NCBI RefSeq assembly: GCF_029813785.1
Contig: NZ_JARVKY010000001.1
Coordinates: 496,001 to 560,000 of the forward strand
DNA from: Streptomyces sp. DH41
GTDB lineage: Bacteria; Actinomycetota; Actinomycetes; Streptomycetales; Streptomycetaceae
Direction: 5' to 3'
Length of the DNA stretch: 64,000 nt
The position numbers were made by a program, and so were the translations under genes. Positions 16,281 through 24,940 of this stretch are shown piece by piece. The notes beneath the pieces were generated by a model, which saw only the letters and a list, made by a program, of their open reading frames with translations, was not told the DNA's origin and searched no databases. The stretch's first letter is position 1, and every line of letters begins with the position of its first letter.

Positions 16281-17039
16281 GTGGCGCTGCAGCACAAGCC
16301 GACCGCGCCGCACCACTCGGCCCAGGACGCCCTGCGCGTCCTGGAGACGGTGACGCGGCAGACCACCGGAGTCACCGACACCGAAATCGCCCGGCAGACC
16401 GGCTTCGACCCGGAGCGCCTGACCCCGCTCCTGCGCATGCTGCGTCGCGAGGGCTACGTCGAGCAGACCGCCGACGGCGCGTACGTCGCCGGGGAGGCCC
16501 TGGCCCGACTGGGCTCGGCCCACGGCCGCGAGCAGGCCGTGCGTGAAAAGCTCCAGCACACCCTGGACCGGCTGCGCGACTCGGTGGGCGCCGCCGTCTA
16601 CATCAGCCGGTACGTCGACGGCGAGGTCAGCGTCACCCAGTACGCCGACGGCCCGGCCACGCCCCGGGTGAACGAGTGGGTGGACTTCCGTGTCTCGGCG
16701 CACGCCACCGCGGTCGGCAAGAGCCTGCTGACCCAGTTGGACCACGCGGGCCGCCGCGACCACCTCGCCCGGCACAAGATGGCCCGCCTGACCTCGCGCA
16801 CCATCACGAGCGACCGCCTGCTGCTGTCCCGGCTGGAGTCCCAGCCGCCCACGGTGCCGGTCCTCGACCTCCAGGAGTACGCGGTGGGCACGGTCTGCGC
16901 GGCCGTCCCGATCACGGCCGGTTCCGCCGTGGGCTGCCTGGCCGTGTCCCTGCCGGTCGAGCACGCCCACCGGCTGCGCCGGGCCGCGGACGAGCTGAAC
17001 CGGAGCGCGGCACCGGTGCTGCTGTCGCTGGCGATCTAG
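16281..17039 (+). CDS. IclR-family transcriptional regulator (252 aa)
   Basis: N-terminal winged helix (residues 15-65: AQDALRVLETV, VTDTEIARQTGF, LRMLRREGYVEQ) and a C-terminal IclR effector domain (DFRVSAHATAVGKSLL, GTVCAAVPI, GCLAVSLPVEHA). Start GTG 16281 has GGGGGAG 6 nt upstream. It lies downstream of ehuBCDA on the same strand but separated by 230 bp with palindromes, so it probably has its own promoter. It is the natural candidate for regulating the transporter and the racemase/amidase genes. Confidence 0.85.
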   Translation: MALQHKPTAPHHSAQDALRVLETVTRQTTGVTDTEIARQTGFDPERLTPLLRMLRREGYVEQTADGAYVAGEALARLGSAHGREQAVREKLQHTLDRLRDSVGAAVYISRYVDGEVSVTQYADGPATPRVNEWVDFRVSAHATAVGKSLLTQLDHAGRRDHLARHKMARLTSRTITSDRLLLSRLESQPPTVPVLDLQEYAVGTVCAAVPITAGSAVGCLAVSLPVEHAHRLRRAADELNRSAAPVLLSLAI

Positions 17040-17166
17040 ACCGACCGCGGACGGCCGGCGGCTGGCGGGCGGGTGATCGGCGGACGGCGGGTGGTCGGGA
17101 GCACTGCTTGGGACCGGGTAGTATTTTCGTCGTCGCCGGCCGCGGGAAGCGGACGGCGGGAGTCAT

Positions 17167-17240
17167 GCGCCGTTAGCTCAGTTGGTTAGAGCAGCTGACT
17201 CTTAATCAGCGGGTCCGGGGTTCGAGTCCCTGACGGCGCA
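17167..17240 (+). tRNA. tRNA-Lys(CTT), variant copy
   Basis: Same cloverleaf as the copies at 3179 and 20598, with a compensatory change in the last acceptor pair (GCGCCGT with ACGGCGC instead of GCGCCGC with GCGGCGC). Anticodon CTT; 3' CCA not encoded. Confidence 0.97.
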
Positions 17241-17245
17241 CAGCA

Positions 17246-17279
17246 GGAGGGCCCCCTCGCCCAGGCGAGGGGGCCCTCC
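17246..17279 (+). terminator. tRNA terminator hairpin
   Basis: Sixteen complementary positions (17246-17261 with 17264-17279) starting 5 nt after the tRNA. It also lies beyond the stop of the convergent LPMO gene. Confidence 0.85.
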
Positions 17280-17300
17280 GTCGTTGCCCGGCCGCTCGCT

Positions 17301-17909
17301 TTAGAAGGTGACGTCCGAGCACGCGTAGAACGCGTTGGCCGTGTCGGCGACCGTCCACACCGCGACGATGACGTGGTGCCCGCTCAGCCCGGACGGCAGC
17401 GTGCCGCTGTGGGAGAGGGTGGCCGGCGGCTGCTTGCCGCCGTAGGGCACCGTGAAGAACGGCGTGAGGTTGAGGTCGGACCGGGACAGGTTGTGGTTCT
17501 GGTTCCAGCCCGGCTTGGTGACGTAGTACCTGAAGTCGGTCGTGGCGTGCCGGGCGGTGAACTGCCAGCGGAAGGTGTAGTTCTGTCCGCCGTTCACCCG
17601 GGTGGTCGGCCATGCCTGGCCGTTCGGCGTCTTCGGGCTGTCGAGCTGGGCGAACCGGGTGTTGTTCCCGGAACATATCCGCCCGTCGGCCGGCCCGCCC
17701 GCTGGGAAGCCCTTGGGGCCCTCGACGCTGTGCGGCTCCCACTGGATGGCGCCGCAGCCGCTGACGGTGCCGTTCTGGCAGACCTTCTGCCGGCTGACCG
17801 GCAGGTCGGTGTAACCGTGGCCGCTCGCGGCTCCGCCGGACGAGAGCACGAGGGCTCCGGTGGTCGCCATGCCCACCGCGACGGCGGACAACTTGGTCCT
17901 GGTACGCAT
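17301..17909 (-). CDS. secreted AA10 lytic polysaccharide monooxygenase, chitin-binding type (202 aa)
   Basis: Copper enzyme that oxidatively cleaves chitin (or cellulose) outside the cell. The leader ends AASG before His31, so the mature protein begins HGYTDLPVSR, supplying the N-terminal His of the histidine brace; the second His is in FTARHATTDF (His121). The AA10 core also shows CGAIQWEPHSVEG and FRYYVTKPGWNQN, and the C-terminus has FYACSDVTF. There is no extra binding module. The GGTCTAGACC core at 17953-17962 upstream argues for DasR control. Synteny (from memory) suggests the SCO2833 / chb3 orthologue. Confidence 0.9.
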   Translation of the reverse strand: MRTRTKLSAVAVGMATTGALVLSSGGAASGHGYTDLPVSRQKVCQNGTVSGCGAIQWEPHSVEGPKGFPAGGPADGRICSGNNTRFAQLDSPKTPNGQAWPTTRVNGGQNYTFRWQFTARHATTDFRYYVTKPGWNQNHNLSRSDLNLTPFFTVPYGGKQPPATLSHSGTLPSGLSGHHVIVAVWTVADTANAFYACSDVTF

Positions 17910-17949
17910 ACCGCTGCTCCTGTGACGTGGGGGAGGTTCAGTGAGCCGT

Positions 17950-17965
17950 GCAGGTCTAGACCAAG
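17950..17965. promoter_or_regulatory. dre-like DasR operator
   Basis: Perfect palindromic core GGTCTAGACC (17953-17962) inside a 16-mer matching the DasR consensus ACTGGTCTAGACCAGT at 12 positions. It lies 41 bp upstream of the LPMO start, a repressor-like location. Confidence 0.7.
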
Positions 17966-18005
17966 TCCCAGATTATTGCCAGGAGTTGAACATGTCCATA
18001 CCAAT

Positions 18006-19232
18006 TCAAGAACCCGGTCGGTGCTCCCTGTCCCCCCGCCCCGCGCAGAACGCCACCGTCAGGTCCTTCACCAGCACCTTGCGCTCGTAGTCGTCGAGTT
18101 CGACCAGCCCCCGCATGGTCAGCCGGGTCACCGTGTCCTCCACCGAGTCCACGACCGACGTGAGCACGCTCGCCCGCTGCGCGGCGTCCAGGGCCGCGAT
18201 CCGGCGCCGGTGCATCTCGGCGGCGACCTCCGGGGCGTACTCCGCCCGGACCGGCCGCACCGAGAACACCTCCAGGCCGACCGGCGCCGCGTCCGCCGCC
18301 ACCAGCCGGGTCAGCGTCTCGCCGGCCACGTCCGCGGAGCTGCGGACCGTGCCGAGCGGCTCCACCGGGACCCGGGCCAGCGCCGCCTCGACGCACTCGC
18401 GCAGATACGTCTCGTGGTCCTCGACGCCCAGCGTGGCCCGCGCGGTGTCCCGCACCCGCCACACCACCAGCGTCACCGCCCTGAGCGCCACCCCGTTGCC
18501 GTCGGCCGCGGGCATCGGCTCGCTGCGCCAGTGCCGCAGCCGCACGTCGACCCGGCGGCGCAGCAGCAGCGGGTTGACCCACATCAGGCCGGTGCGCCGG
18601 ACGGTGCCCCGGTAGCGGCCGAACAGGCCGAGCACCCAGGCCCGCCCCGTCCGCCCCCGGGCCAGCCCGCCGAACCCGAACAGCCCCAGCGCCCCGGCGG
18701 CCGCGTACGCCGCCCACTGGGCGGGCCCGAGCCCGGCACCCGCGTACGCCGGCAGCCCCAGCGCCTCGGCCGCCAGCGGCGGTACGACCCCGGCCCACCA
18801 GGAGGTGACCGCGCAGCCCGCCGCCCCGCAGGCCCCGGCGGCCACGCCCGCGGCGCCGGGCAGCACCCGCGCCGGACGCTCCCTCAGCTCCGGGCTGACG
18901 CTCGGCACCGGGCGCGAGCGCGCGGCGACCGGCCGACGGGCCCCGGTCCGCTCCCCCGCGCCCGGTCTGCGGCCGGCGACCGCGGGCCGCGGCGGCGACG
19001 GAGCCGGCGCCGGATCGAGGTCGTCGCGGAACAGCAGATGGACGGGGATCTCGGTGGTGGCCTCGTTGTGGATGAGCCGGACGGACCGGTGGCCGCCCTC
19101 CGCCGCCCTCCCGGGTTCCGGCTCGGAACCGGGGCCGGGGCCGGGGCCGGGCTCAGGGCCGGAGCCGGAGCCGATGTGGGGAGCGGCCGGCGGCCCGATG
19201 AGGGCCGGGTCCGTGGAAGAGGTCGTACTCAT
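18006..19232 (-). CDS. SPFH/Band 7 domain membrane protein (408 aa)
   Basis: Prohibitin/stomatin-like membrane-scaffold protein. The N-terminal 125 residues are a disordered Pro/Gly/Glu/Arg-rich tail (GPEPGPGPGPGSEPEPG). A hydrophobic region follows (about 125-190, including AQWAAYAAAGALGLFGFGG). The SPFH domain runs about 200-385, with GLMWVNPLLLRRRVDVRLR, VALRAVTLVVWRVRD, FSVRPVRAEYAPEVAAEMHRRR and SVVDSVEDTVTRLT. Start ATG 19232. Function unassigned; monocistronic, between the LPMO and the NlpC/P60 gene. Confidence 0.82.
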   Translation of the reverse strand: MSTTSSTDPALIGPPAAPHIGSGSGPEPGPGPGPGSEPEPGRAAEGGHRSVRLIHNEATTEIPVHLLFRDDLDPAPAPSPPRPAVAGRRPGAGERTGARRPVAARSRPVPSVSPELRERPARVLPGAAGVAAGACGAAGCAVTSWWAGVVPPLAAEALGLPAYAGAGLGPAQWAAYAAAGALGLFGFGGLARGRTGRAWVLGLFGRYRGTVRRTGLMWVNPLLLRRRVDVRLRHWRSEPMPAADGNGVALRAVTLVVWRVRDTARATLGVEDHETYLRECVEAALARVPVEPLGTVRSSADVAGETLTRLVAADAAPVGLEVFSVRPVRAEYAPEVAAEMHRRRIAALDAAQRASVLTSVVDSVEDTVTRLTMRGLVELDDYERKVLVKDLTVAFCAGRGDREHRPGS

Positions 19233-19328
19233 GCGTGCTCCAGCCTCCGCGCCAGACGCGTCATGAACGGGGAACGCGGGATCGTCGCGGGATCACCGCG
19301 GGCGGACGGTGGGTCAGGAAAAGAGGCG

Positions 19329-20369
19329 TCAGGAGAAGAGGCGTCGCCAGGTCTCCGGACCCGGATGGCCGTCCGCCGCGCCGCCCCGCCAGCCCTGGGC
19401 GCGCTGGAAGGCCTCGACACCACGCCGGTCCGCCTCGCCCCAGCGCGGACCCGGTCCGGTCGTGTAGTACGCGCCGAATCCCTTCTCCACCAGCCGCCTG
19501 CCGAGCCGGGTGACGTACGGGTTGTCCGCGCCCGGCCGGAACATCGCCCGCCCGGGGTATCCGGCGACCCCGTGCGAGGCGGGGGCCGCGGCGGGGCCGT
19601 TCGCCGCGCTCGCCGTGACGCCCTTGTACCGGTAGGGCAGGTACTTGGCGGAGTCGCTCCAGTAGGCGTAGGGCGTGGACTGCTCGCGGGTGTGCGGCGG
19701 GGTCTGCTCGTAGGCCGTGTAGGAGGTGTGCGTGTCGTCCGTCCAGCCGCCGAAGATCACCACATGGGAGCCTGTCTGCGGGTCGGCCGCGTTGTGGAAC
19801 AGCAGGATGTCGCCGGGCTGGAGCTGCTCCTTCGTGATGCGGTCGGCGAACGTGCCGAGGCTGCCCGTCCATTCGTTCGTGGGCAGCTTCCAGGCCATCG
19901 ACACGTAGCCCGAGCAGTCCTGCCGGTAGCCGTCGGACCAGTAGGCGGTCACGCTGTAGGGCACTTTCGCGGTGACCCAGGTCTTGGCCCGGCTGATGAT
20001 CTCCGTACGGGTGATCGCGGCCAGTCCCGCACCGGCCGGCGGCCCCGCCGGCCGGCCGGCCGGGCCGTGCAGCGGGGCCCGGGGCCCCTGCGGGGTGTCC
20101 GGTACGTCATCATCCGCCGCGACGCCCGGCCGGTGCGCCGCGTGGGCGGCGACGGCCGGGACCGCCGCCGCCTGGCCGGCGCCGAGCACGGAAGCCGCGG
20201 CGGCGGCGGTGGCCGTGGCGGTCGCCACGATCAGCGCGCGGTGGGCCGCCGCCGGATGGGCGGGTGCGCGGCCGGCCGGCGAATGCGGCAGGACGCGGCG
20301 CCAGTGACGGCAACCAGGGCAGTCGCAGTCGCTCGCGGGGTCGATCTCCTCGAATACGGGAGCCTCCAT
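19329..20369 (-). CDS. NlpC/P60-like peptidoglycan hydrolase with peptidoglycan-binding domain (346 aa)
   Basis: Predicted wall hydrolase. After a cytoplasmic CDCPGCRHW segment, one transmembrane or leader span (LIVATATATAAAAASVLG) and a Pro-rich spacer, the cysteine-peptidase-like domain shows QDCSGYVSMAW (nucleophile Cys) and TGSHVVIFGGW (His). A C-terminal peptidoglycan-binding repeat ends the protein (WGEADRRGVEAFQRAQGW). ATG 20369 is chosen for GAGGGG 6 nt upstream; the frame is open 45 nt further. The CPGC pair before the membrane span resembles a small zinc or redox knuckle, unusual for an exported hydrolase. Confidence 0.8.
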   Translation of the reverse strand: MEAPVFEEIDPASDCDCPGCRHWRRVLPHSPAGRAPAHPAAAHRALIVATATATAAAAASVLGAGQAAAVPAVAAHAAHRPGVAADDDVPDTPQGPRAPLHGPAGRPAGPPAGAGLAAITRTEIISRAKTWVTAKVPYSVTAYWSDGYRQDCSGYVSMAWKLPTNEWTGSLGTFADRITKEQLQPGDILLFHNAADPQTGSHVVIFGGWTDDTHTSYTAYEQTPPHTREQSTPYAYWSDSAKYLPYRYKGVTASAANGPAAAPASHGVAGYPGRAMFRPGADNPYVTRLGRRLVEKGFGAYYTTGPGPRWGEADRRGVEAFQRAQGWRGGAADGHPGPETWRRLFS

Positions 20370-20597
20370 GCGATTCCCCTCACACTCCCGGTGAAAATGT
20401 CCACGACGGGGCACTTCGGTACATGTCGGTCAGTTTCTCAACTGTCTTCTTCACGCGCATGTTGACGGTCCGAATGATGTACACGGGCGGCGGCCCCGCT
20501 CCCCGGGGGCTCCCGGAGAGCTTCCGGGGAAGCCCCAGGGCCCCGGGAGCGGTCCGGAGCACTGTCCGGCATCCGGTAGAGTTGTGCAGGTCAGCAG

Positions 20598-20671
20598 GCG
20601 CCGCTAGCTCAGTTGGTTAGAGCAGCTGACTCTTAATCAGCGGGTCCGGGGTTCGAGTCCCTGGCGGCGCA
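20598..20671 (+). tRNA. tRNA-Lys(CTT)
   Basis: Complete cloverleaf with acceptor GCGCCGC/GCGGCGC and anticodon CTT. Identical to the reverse-strand copy at 3179-3252. Confidence 0.97.
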
Positions 20672-20680
20672 CAGACGGCC

Positions 20681-20711
20681 GAAGGCCCCTCGTAGCACAC
20701 GGGGGGCCTTC
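20681..20711 (+). terminator. tRNA terminator hairpin
   Basis: GAAGGCCCC (20681-20689) pairs with GGGGCCTTC (20703-20711), 9 nt after the tRNA. Confidence 0.8.
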
Positions 20712-20953
20712 CGCGTACCCGGCCTCCGGGCATCTTGCGATCATGGCGAACACCGTAGAACCCTGGTCCGGTTGGGGGCCCGGATGCCGAGGGGGGCATC
20801 ATGCAACCGGGGGTCGCTGTTCCATGTCTATATAAGGTGTGGATGCCGTGGTGACAGCAACCCACCACAGTTACGTCCGTGACGGTCGAGGGGGACCCGA
20901 GTGGGCGATGGAAGCGACGAAACACGCGTGATGCGCGTGTGGGGGGATGACTC

Positions 20954-22942
20954 ATGACGTCGACGCCGACGGGCGCCGGGCAGGACCACGACCCGTCCCA
21001 GACCACGCAGCTGAGAGTGCCTGCGCATCGGACCTGGAACACGGGCTCCTTCCGCCGGATAAGGAAGGCGCTGCCGAGGTACGACTACGAGCACTACAGC
21101 CGGCTCGCGGGCCCCCTCACCCAGCCGGACCCGCACAAGCCGTACAAGGTGCAGTACCGCTCGCTGATCTCGCAGGAGCCGCACCGCATCCGGGTCGCCC
21201 TGATGCTGGCCGCGGCCCCGCTGCTGTCGGTGGTGCTGCTGGTCTGGCTGCTGCAGCCCACGCACTGGACCGAGCGCGACTACGTGGCCTTCGACTGGCT
21301 GCCCGCGCTCGACATCGTGATGCTCGTCTCGATCGGCCTGATCGAGCTGTTCCGCTGCCTGAACGTGCTGTCGAACGCGCACGCCACCCTGGTCGCCCGG
21401 GACCCGATCCCGGTGGTGCCGGAGACCGGCACCCGGGTCGCCTTCCTCACCTCCTTCGTGCCCGGCAAGGAGCCGCTGGAGATGGTGACGAAGACCCTGG
21501 AGGCGGCCGTGAAGATCCGCCACCGCGGTCTGATGCACGTCTGGCTCCTCGACGAGGGCGACGACCCCGAGGTGAAGGCGGTCTGCGAGCGCCTCGGCGT
21601 GCACCACTTCTCCCGCAAGGGCGTCGCGAAGTGGAACATGCCCAAGGGCCCGCACCGCGCCAAGACCAAGCACGGCAACTACAACGCCTGGCTGGACGCG
21701 CACGGCGGCGACTACGACTTCTTCGCCTCGGTCGACACCGACCACGTGCCGCTGCCCAACTACCTGGAGCGGATGCTCGGCTTCTTCCGCGACCCGGACG
21801 TCGGCTTCGTCATCGGCCCGCAGGTCTACGGCAACTACGACAACCCGATCACCAAGGCCGCCGAGTCGCAGCAGTTCCTCTTCCACGCGCTGATCCAGCG
21901 CGCGGGCAACCGGTACGGCTCCCCCATGTTCGTGGGCACCTCGAACGCGGTCCGCATCAGCGCGCTCAAGCAGATCGGTGGTCTGTACGACTCGATCACC
22001 GAGGACATGGCGACCGGCTTCGAGATCCACCGCCACAAGAACCCGGCCACGGGCCGCAAGTGGCGCTCGGTCTACACCCCGGACGTGCTCGCGGTGGGCG
22101 AGGGCCCGAACGCCTGGACGGACTTCTTCACCCAGCAGATGCGCTGGTCGCGAGGGACGTACGAGACGATCCTCAAGCAGTACTGGAAGGGCTGGTACTC
22201 GCTCCCGCCGAGCAAGCTCTTCAACTACACGATGATGATCATCTTCTACCCGATGTCGGCCCTGAACTGGATCCTGGCGGCGATGAGCTGCTGCCTGTTC
22301 CTGGGCCTGGGCGCCTCGGGCGTCAACATCGACCCCGCCGTCTGGCTGATGCTCTACGGCAACGCCTCCGCGCTCCAGATCGGCCTGTACGTCTGGAACC
22401 GCCGCCACAACGTCTCGCCGCACGAGCCGGAGGGCTCCGGCGGTGTGGCCGGCATGGTGATGTCCGCGCTGTCGGCGCCGCTGTACGCGAAGGCGCTCAT
22501 CGACTCCGTGCTGCGCCGCAAGAGCAAGTTCGTGGTGACGCCCAAGGGCGACTCGGCCAGCCCGGACACGCTGTTCGGCACCTTCCGGTACCACTGGTAC
22601 TTCATCGTGATCTTCGGCGGCTCGATCGCCGCGGGCTTCGTCTACGGACACGCGCACCCCGCGATGATCATCTGGGCGACGTTCGCGCTGCTGATCACCG
22701 CGTCGCCGATGTTCGCCTGGCGCCACGAACTGCGGAAGGCGAAGAAGCAACCGCCGGCCGTGGCGGCGGAGCCCGAGTCACGGGCCCCGTCGCAGCAGCG
22801 GTTCGCAGCCGCGGACGCGGCACCCGGGCAGGCGCACGCGCCGCACACACCGCAGCAGAAACCCAGCTGGGCCGCCTCCGACGGAGGCGACGACCAGACC
22901 ATGCAGATCGCCCTTGGTGGACTTGGGGGACGTAAGGAATGA
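20954..22942 (+). CDS. cslA: cellulose synthase-like glycosyltransferase CslA (662 aa)
   Basis: Membrane processive GT2 enzyme that makes a beta-glucan-type polymer at hyphal tips in Streptomyces. Two N-terminal spans (about 77-95 and 112-130) precede the GT2 domain with LLDEGDDPEV, SVDTDHVPLP (DxD), SITEDMATGFE (TED) and QQMRWSRGT (QxxRW). Three to four more spans follow, then a 65-residue Pro/Ala/Gln-rich cytoplasmic tail. ATG 20954 has GGGGGG about 8 nt upstream. A 282-nt gap after the tRNA holds the promoter; 20924-20942 contains an ACACGCG/CGCGTGT dyad. ATGA overlap with glxA shows coupling. Confidence 0.93.
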   Translation: MTSTPTGAGQDHDPSQTTQLRVPAHRTWNTGSFRRIRKALPRYDYEHYSRLAGPLTQPDPHKPYKVQYRSLISQEPHRIRVALMLAAAPLLSVVLLVWLLQPTHWTERDYVAFDWLPALDIVMLVSIGLIELFRCLNVLSNAHATLVARDPIPVVPETGTRVAFLTSFVPGKEPLEMVTKTLEAAVKIRHRGLMHVWLLDEGDDPEVKAVCERLGVHHFSRKGVAKWNMPKGPHRAKTKHGNYNAWLDAHGGDYDFFASVDTDHVPLPNYLERMLGFFRDPDVGFVIGPQVYGNYDNPITKAAESQQFLFHALIQRAGNRYGSPMFVGTSNAVRISALKQIGGLYDSITEDMATGFEIHRHKNPATGRKWRSVYTPDVLAVGEGPNAWTDFFTQQMRWSRGTYETILKQYWKGWYSLPPSKLFNYTMMIIFYPMSALNWILAAMSCCLFLGLGASGVNIDPAVWLMLYGNASALQIGLYVWNRRHNVSPHEPEGSGGVAGMVMSALSAPLYAKALIDSVLRRKSKFVVTPKGDSASPDTLFGTFRYHWYFIVIFGGSIAAGFVYGHAHPAMIIWATFALLITASPMFAWRHELRKAKKQPPAVAAEPESRAPSQQRFAAADAAPGQAHAPHTPQQKPSWAASDGGDDQTMQIALGGLGGRKE

Positions 22943-24876
22943 AAGACCGTGCCGGCCGCCGCCGCGCCCGTCGCTTCGCGATAGGTACGGCGGTGGTAGT
23001 CGCGCTGGCCGGGATGAACGGGCCGTGGCTCTACCGCTTCGGAACCGAGAAATACCACCAGTACAAGATCAACAAGCCGGAGTACAAGGCCGCCAACGGC
23101 AAGTGGGAGATCATCGAGTTTCCCGAGGAGTACCGGCAGAACACCATCCACGCGGCGCTGCTGCGCACCGGCAAGGTGCTGCTCGTCGCGGGGTCGGGCA
23201 ACAACCAGGACAACTTCGACGCGAAGCAGTACGACACCCGGATCTGGGACCCGGTCAAGGGGTCCATCAAGAAGGTGCCGACGCCCACCGACCTGTTCTG
23301 CACCGGCCACACCCAGCTCGCCAACGGCAACCTGCTGATCGCGGGCGGCACCAAGCGGTACGAGAAGCTCCAGGGCGACGTCACCAAGGCCGGCGGCCTG
23401 ATGATCGTCCACAACGAGAACCCGGACAAGCCGATCACCCTGCCGGCGGGCACCAAGTTCACCGGCAAGGAGAACGACAAGACCTTCGTCTCCAAGGACC
23501 CGGTGCTGGTGCCCCGTGCCGAGAAGGTCTTCGACAAGGCGACCGGCAGGTTCCTGCGCAACGACCCGGGCATCGGCCGGATCTACGTCGAGGCGGAGAA
23601 GAGCGGCCAGAAGTACCAGACGGGTACCCAGGACAACTACAGCGTCCAGGGCCTGTCGGGCGCGGACGCGAAGAACACGTACGGCATCGCGGAGAAGCTC
23701 GCCCTCGACAAGAAGGACTTCCAGGGCATCCGGGACGCCTTCGAGTTCGACCCGATCGCCGAGAAGTACATCAAGGTCGACCCGATGAACGAGGCCCGCT
23801 GGTACCCGACGCTCACCACCCTGAGCGACGGCAGGATCCTCAGCGTCTCCGGCCTCGACGACATCGGCCAGATCGTCCCGGGCAAGAGCGAGGTCTACGA
23901 CCCGGAGACCAAGGAGTGGGAGTACACCGGCAAGATCCGCCAGTTCCCGACGTACCCGGCGCTGTTCCTGATGCAGAACGGCAAGATCTTCTACTCGGGT
24001 GCGAACGCCGGCTACGGCCCCGCCGACGTGGGCCGCGACCCGGGCGTCTGGGACCTGGAGGACAACAAGTTCACCAAGGTCCCCGGCCTGAGCGACCCGG
24101 ACATGCTGGAGACCGCGAACTCCGTGCTGCTGCCGCCGGCCCAGGACGAGAAGTACATGGTGATCGGCGGCGGCGGGGTCGGCGAGTCCAAGAAGTCCAG
24201 CGAGAAGACCCGGATCGTCGACCTGAAGGCCGACGACCCGAAGTTCGTGGACGGGCCGTCGCTGGGCACGGGCACCCGCTATCCGCAGGCGTCGATCCTG
24301 CCCGACGACAGCGTGCTGGTCTCCGGCGGCTCGGAGGACTACCGGGGCCGCAGCGACTCCAACATCCTGGAGGCCCGGCTCTACCAGCCGGAGACGAACG
24401 AGTTCGAGCAGGTCGCCGACCCGCTGGTCGGCAGGAACTACCACTCCGGTTCGATCCTGCTGCCCGACGGGCGTCTGATGTTCTTCGGGTCGGACTCGCT
24501 CTACGCCGACAAGGCCAACACCAAGCCCGGCAAGTTCGAGCAGCGCATCGAGATCTACACGCCGCCGTACCTGTACCGGGACTCGCGGCCCGACCTGTCG
24601 AGCGGTCCGGAGACGATCGAGCGCGGTGAGTCCGGCACGTTCACCTCGCGGGCGGCCTCGACGATCAAGAAAGTGCGGCTGATCCGGCCGAGCGCCTCGA
24701 CGCACGTCACGGACGTCGACCAGCGGTCGATCGCGCTGGACTTCAAGGCGGACGGGGACAAGCTGACGGTGACGGTGCCGGAGAACAAGAACCTGGTCCA
24801 GTCGGGGTGGTACATGATGTTCGTGACCGACGGGGAGGGCACGCCGAGCAAGGCGGAGTGGGTGCACGTGCCGTAG
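22939..24876 (+). CDS. glxA: galactose oxidase-like copper radical oxidase GlxA (645 aa)
   Basis: Membrane-anchored mono-copper oxidase with a Tyr-Cys radical cofactor, which modifies the CslA glycan. One N-terminal anchor (about residues 13-28) is followed by kelch-type beta propeller repeats and a DUF1929-like end. Seen: Cys121 in LFCTGHTQLANG, Trp288-Tyr289 in EARWYPTLTTL, Tyr501-His502 in NYHSGSILLPDGR and His589 in STHVTDVD, fitting the galactose oxidase ligand pattern. It starts at ATGA overlapping cslA with TAAGGA upstream. A strong hairpin (24903-24935) follows. Confidence 0.93.
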   Translation: MKDRAGRRRARRFAIGTAVVVALAGMNGPWLYRFGTEKYHQYKINKPEYKAANGKWEIIEFPEEYRQNTIHAALLRTGKVLLVAGSGNNQDNFDAKQYDTRIWDPVKGSIKKVPTPTDLFCTGHTQLANGNLLIAGGTKRYEKLQGDVTKAGGLMIVHNENPDKPITLPAGTKFTGKENDKTFVSKDPVLVPRAEKVFDKATGRFLRNDPGIGRIYVEAEKSGQKYQTGTQDNYSVQGLSGADAKNTYGIAEKLALDKKDFQGIRDAFEFDPIAEKYIKVDPMNEARWYPTLTTLSDGRILSVSGLDDIGQIVPGKSEVYDPETKEWEYTGKIRQFPTYPALFLMQNGKIFYSGANAGYGPADVGRDPGVWDLEDNKFTKVPGLSDPDMLETANSVLLPPAQDEKYMVIGGGGVGESKKSSEKTRIVDLKADDPKFVDGPSLGTGTRYPQASILPDDSVLVSGGSEDYRGRSDSNILEARLYQPETNEFEQVADPLVGRNYHSGSILLPDGRLMFFGSDSLYADKANTKPGKFEQRIEIYTPPYLYRDSRPDLSSGPETIERGESGTFTSRAASTIKKVRLIRPSASTHVTDVDQRSIALDFKADGDKLTVTVPENKNLVQSGWYMMFVTDGEGTPSKAEWVHVP

Positions 24877-24902
24877 CGCCGCGCGGCGTCGCCGCGTACG
24901 CC

Positions 24903-24935
24903 GGAGCCCCGCGCCCCTCCCGGGTGCGGGGCTCC
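24903..24935. terminator. bidirectional terminator between glxA and the GH6 gene
   Basis: GGAGCCCCGC (24903-24912) pairs with GCGGGGCTCC (24926-24935) between convergent stops at 24876 and 24941. Confidence 0.85.
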
Positions 24936-24940
24936 GTGCG

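Noticed and set aside
3179..20671. tRNA-Lys genes as attachment sites of an integrated element
   Set aside because: The intervening genes are typical core Streptomyces functions, no integrase is present, and the copies are whole tRNAs rather than 3'-end duplications.
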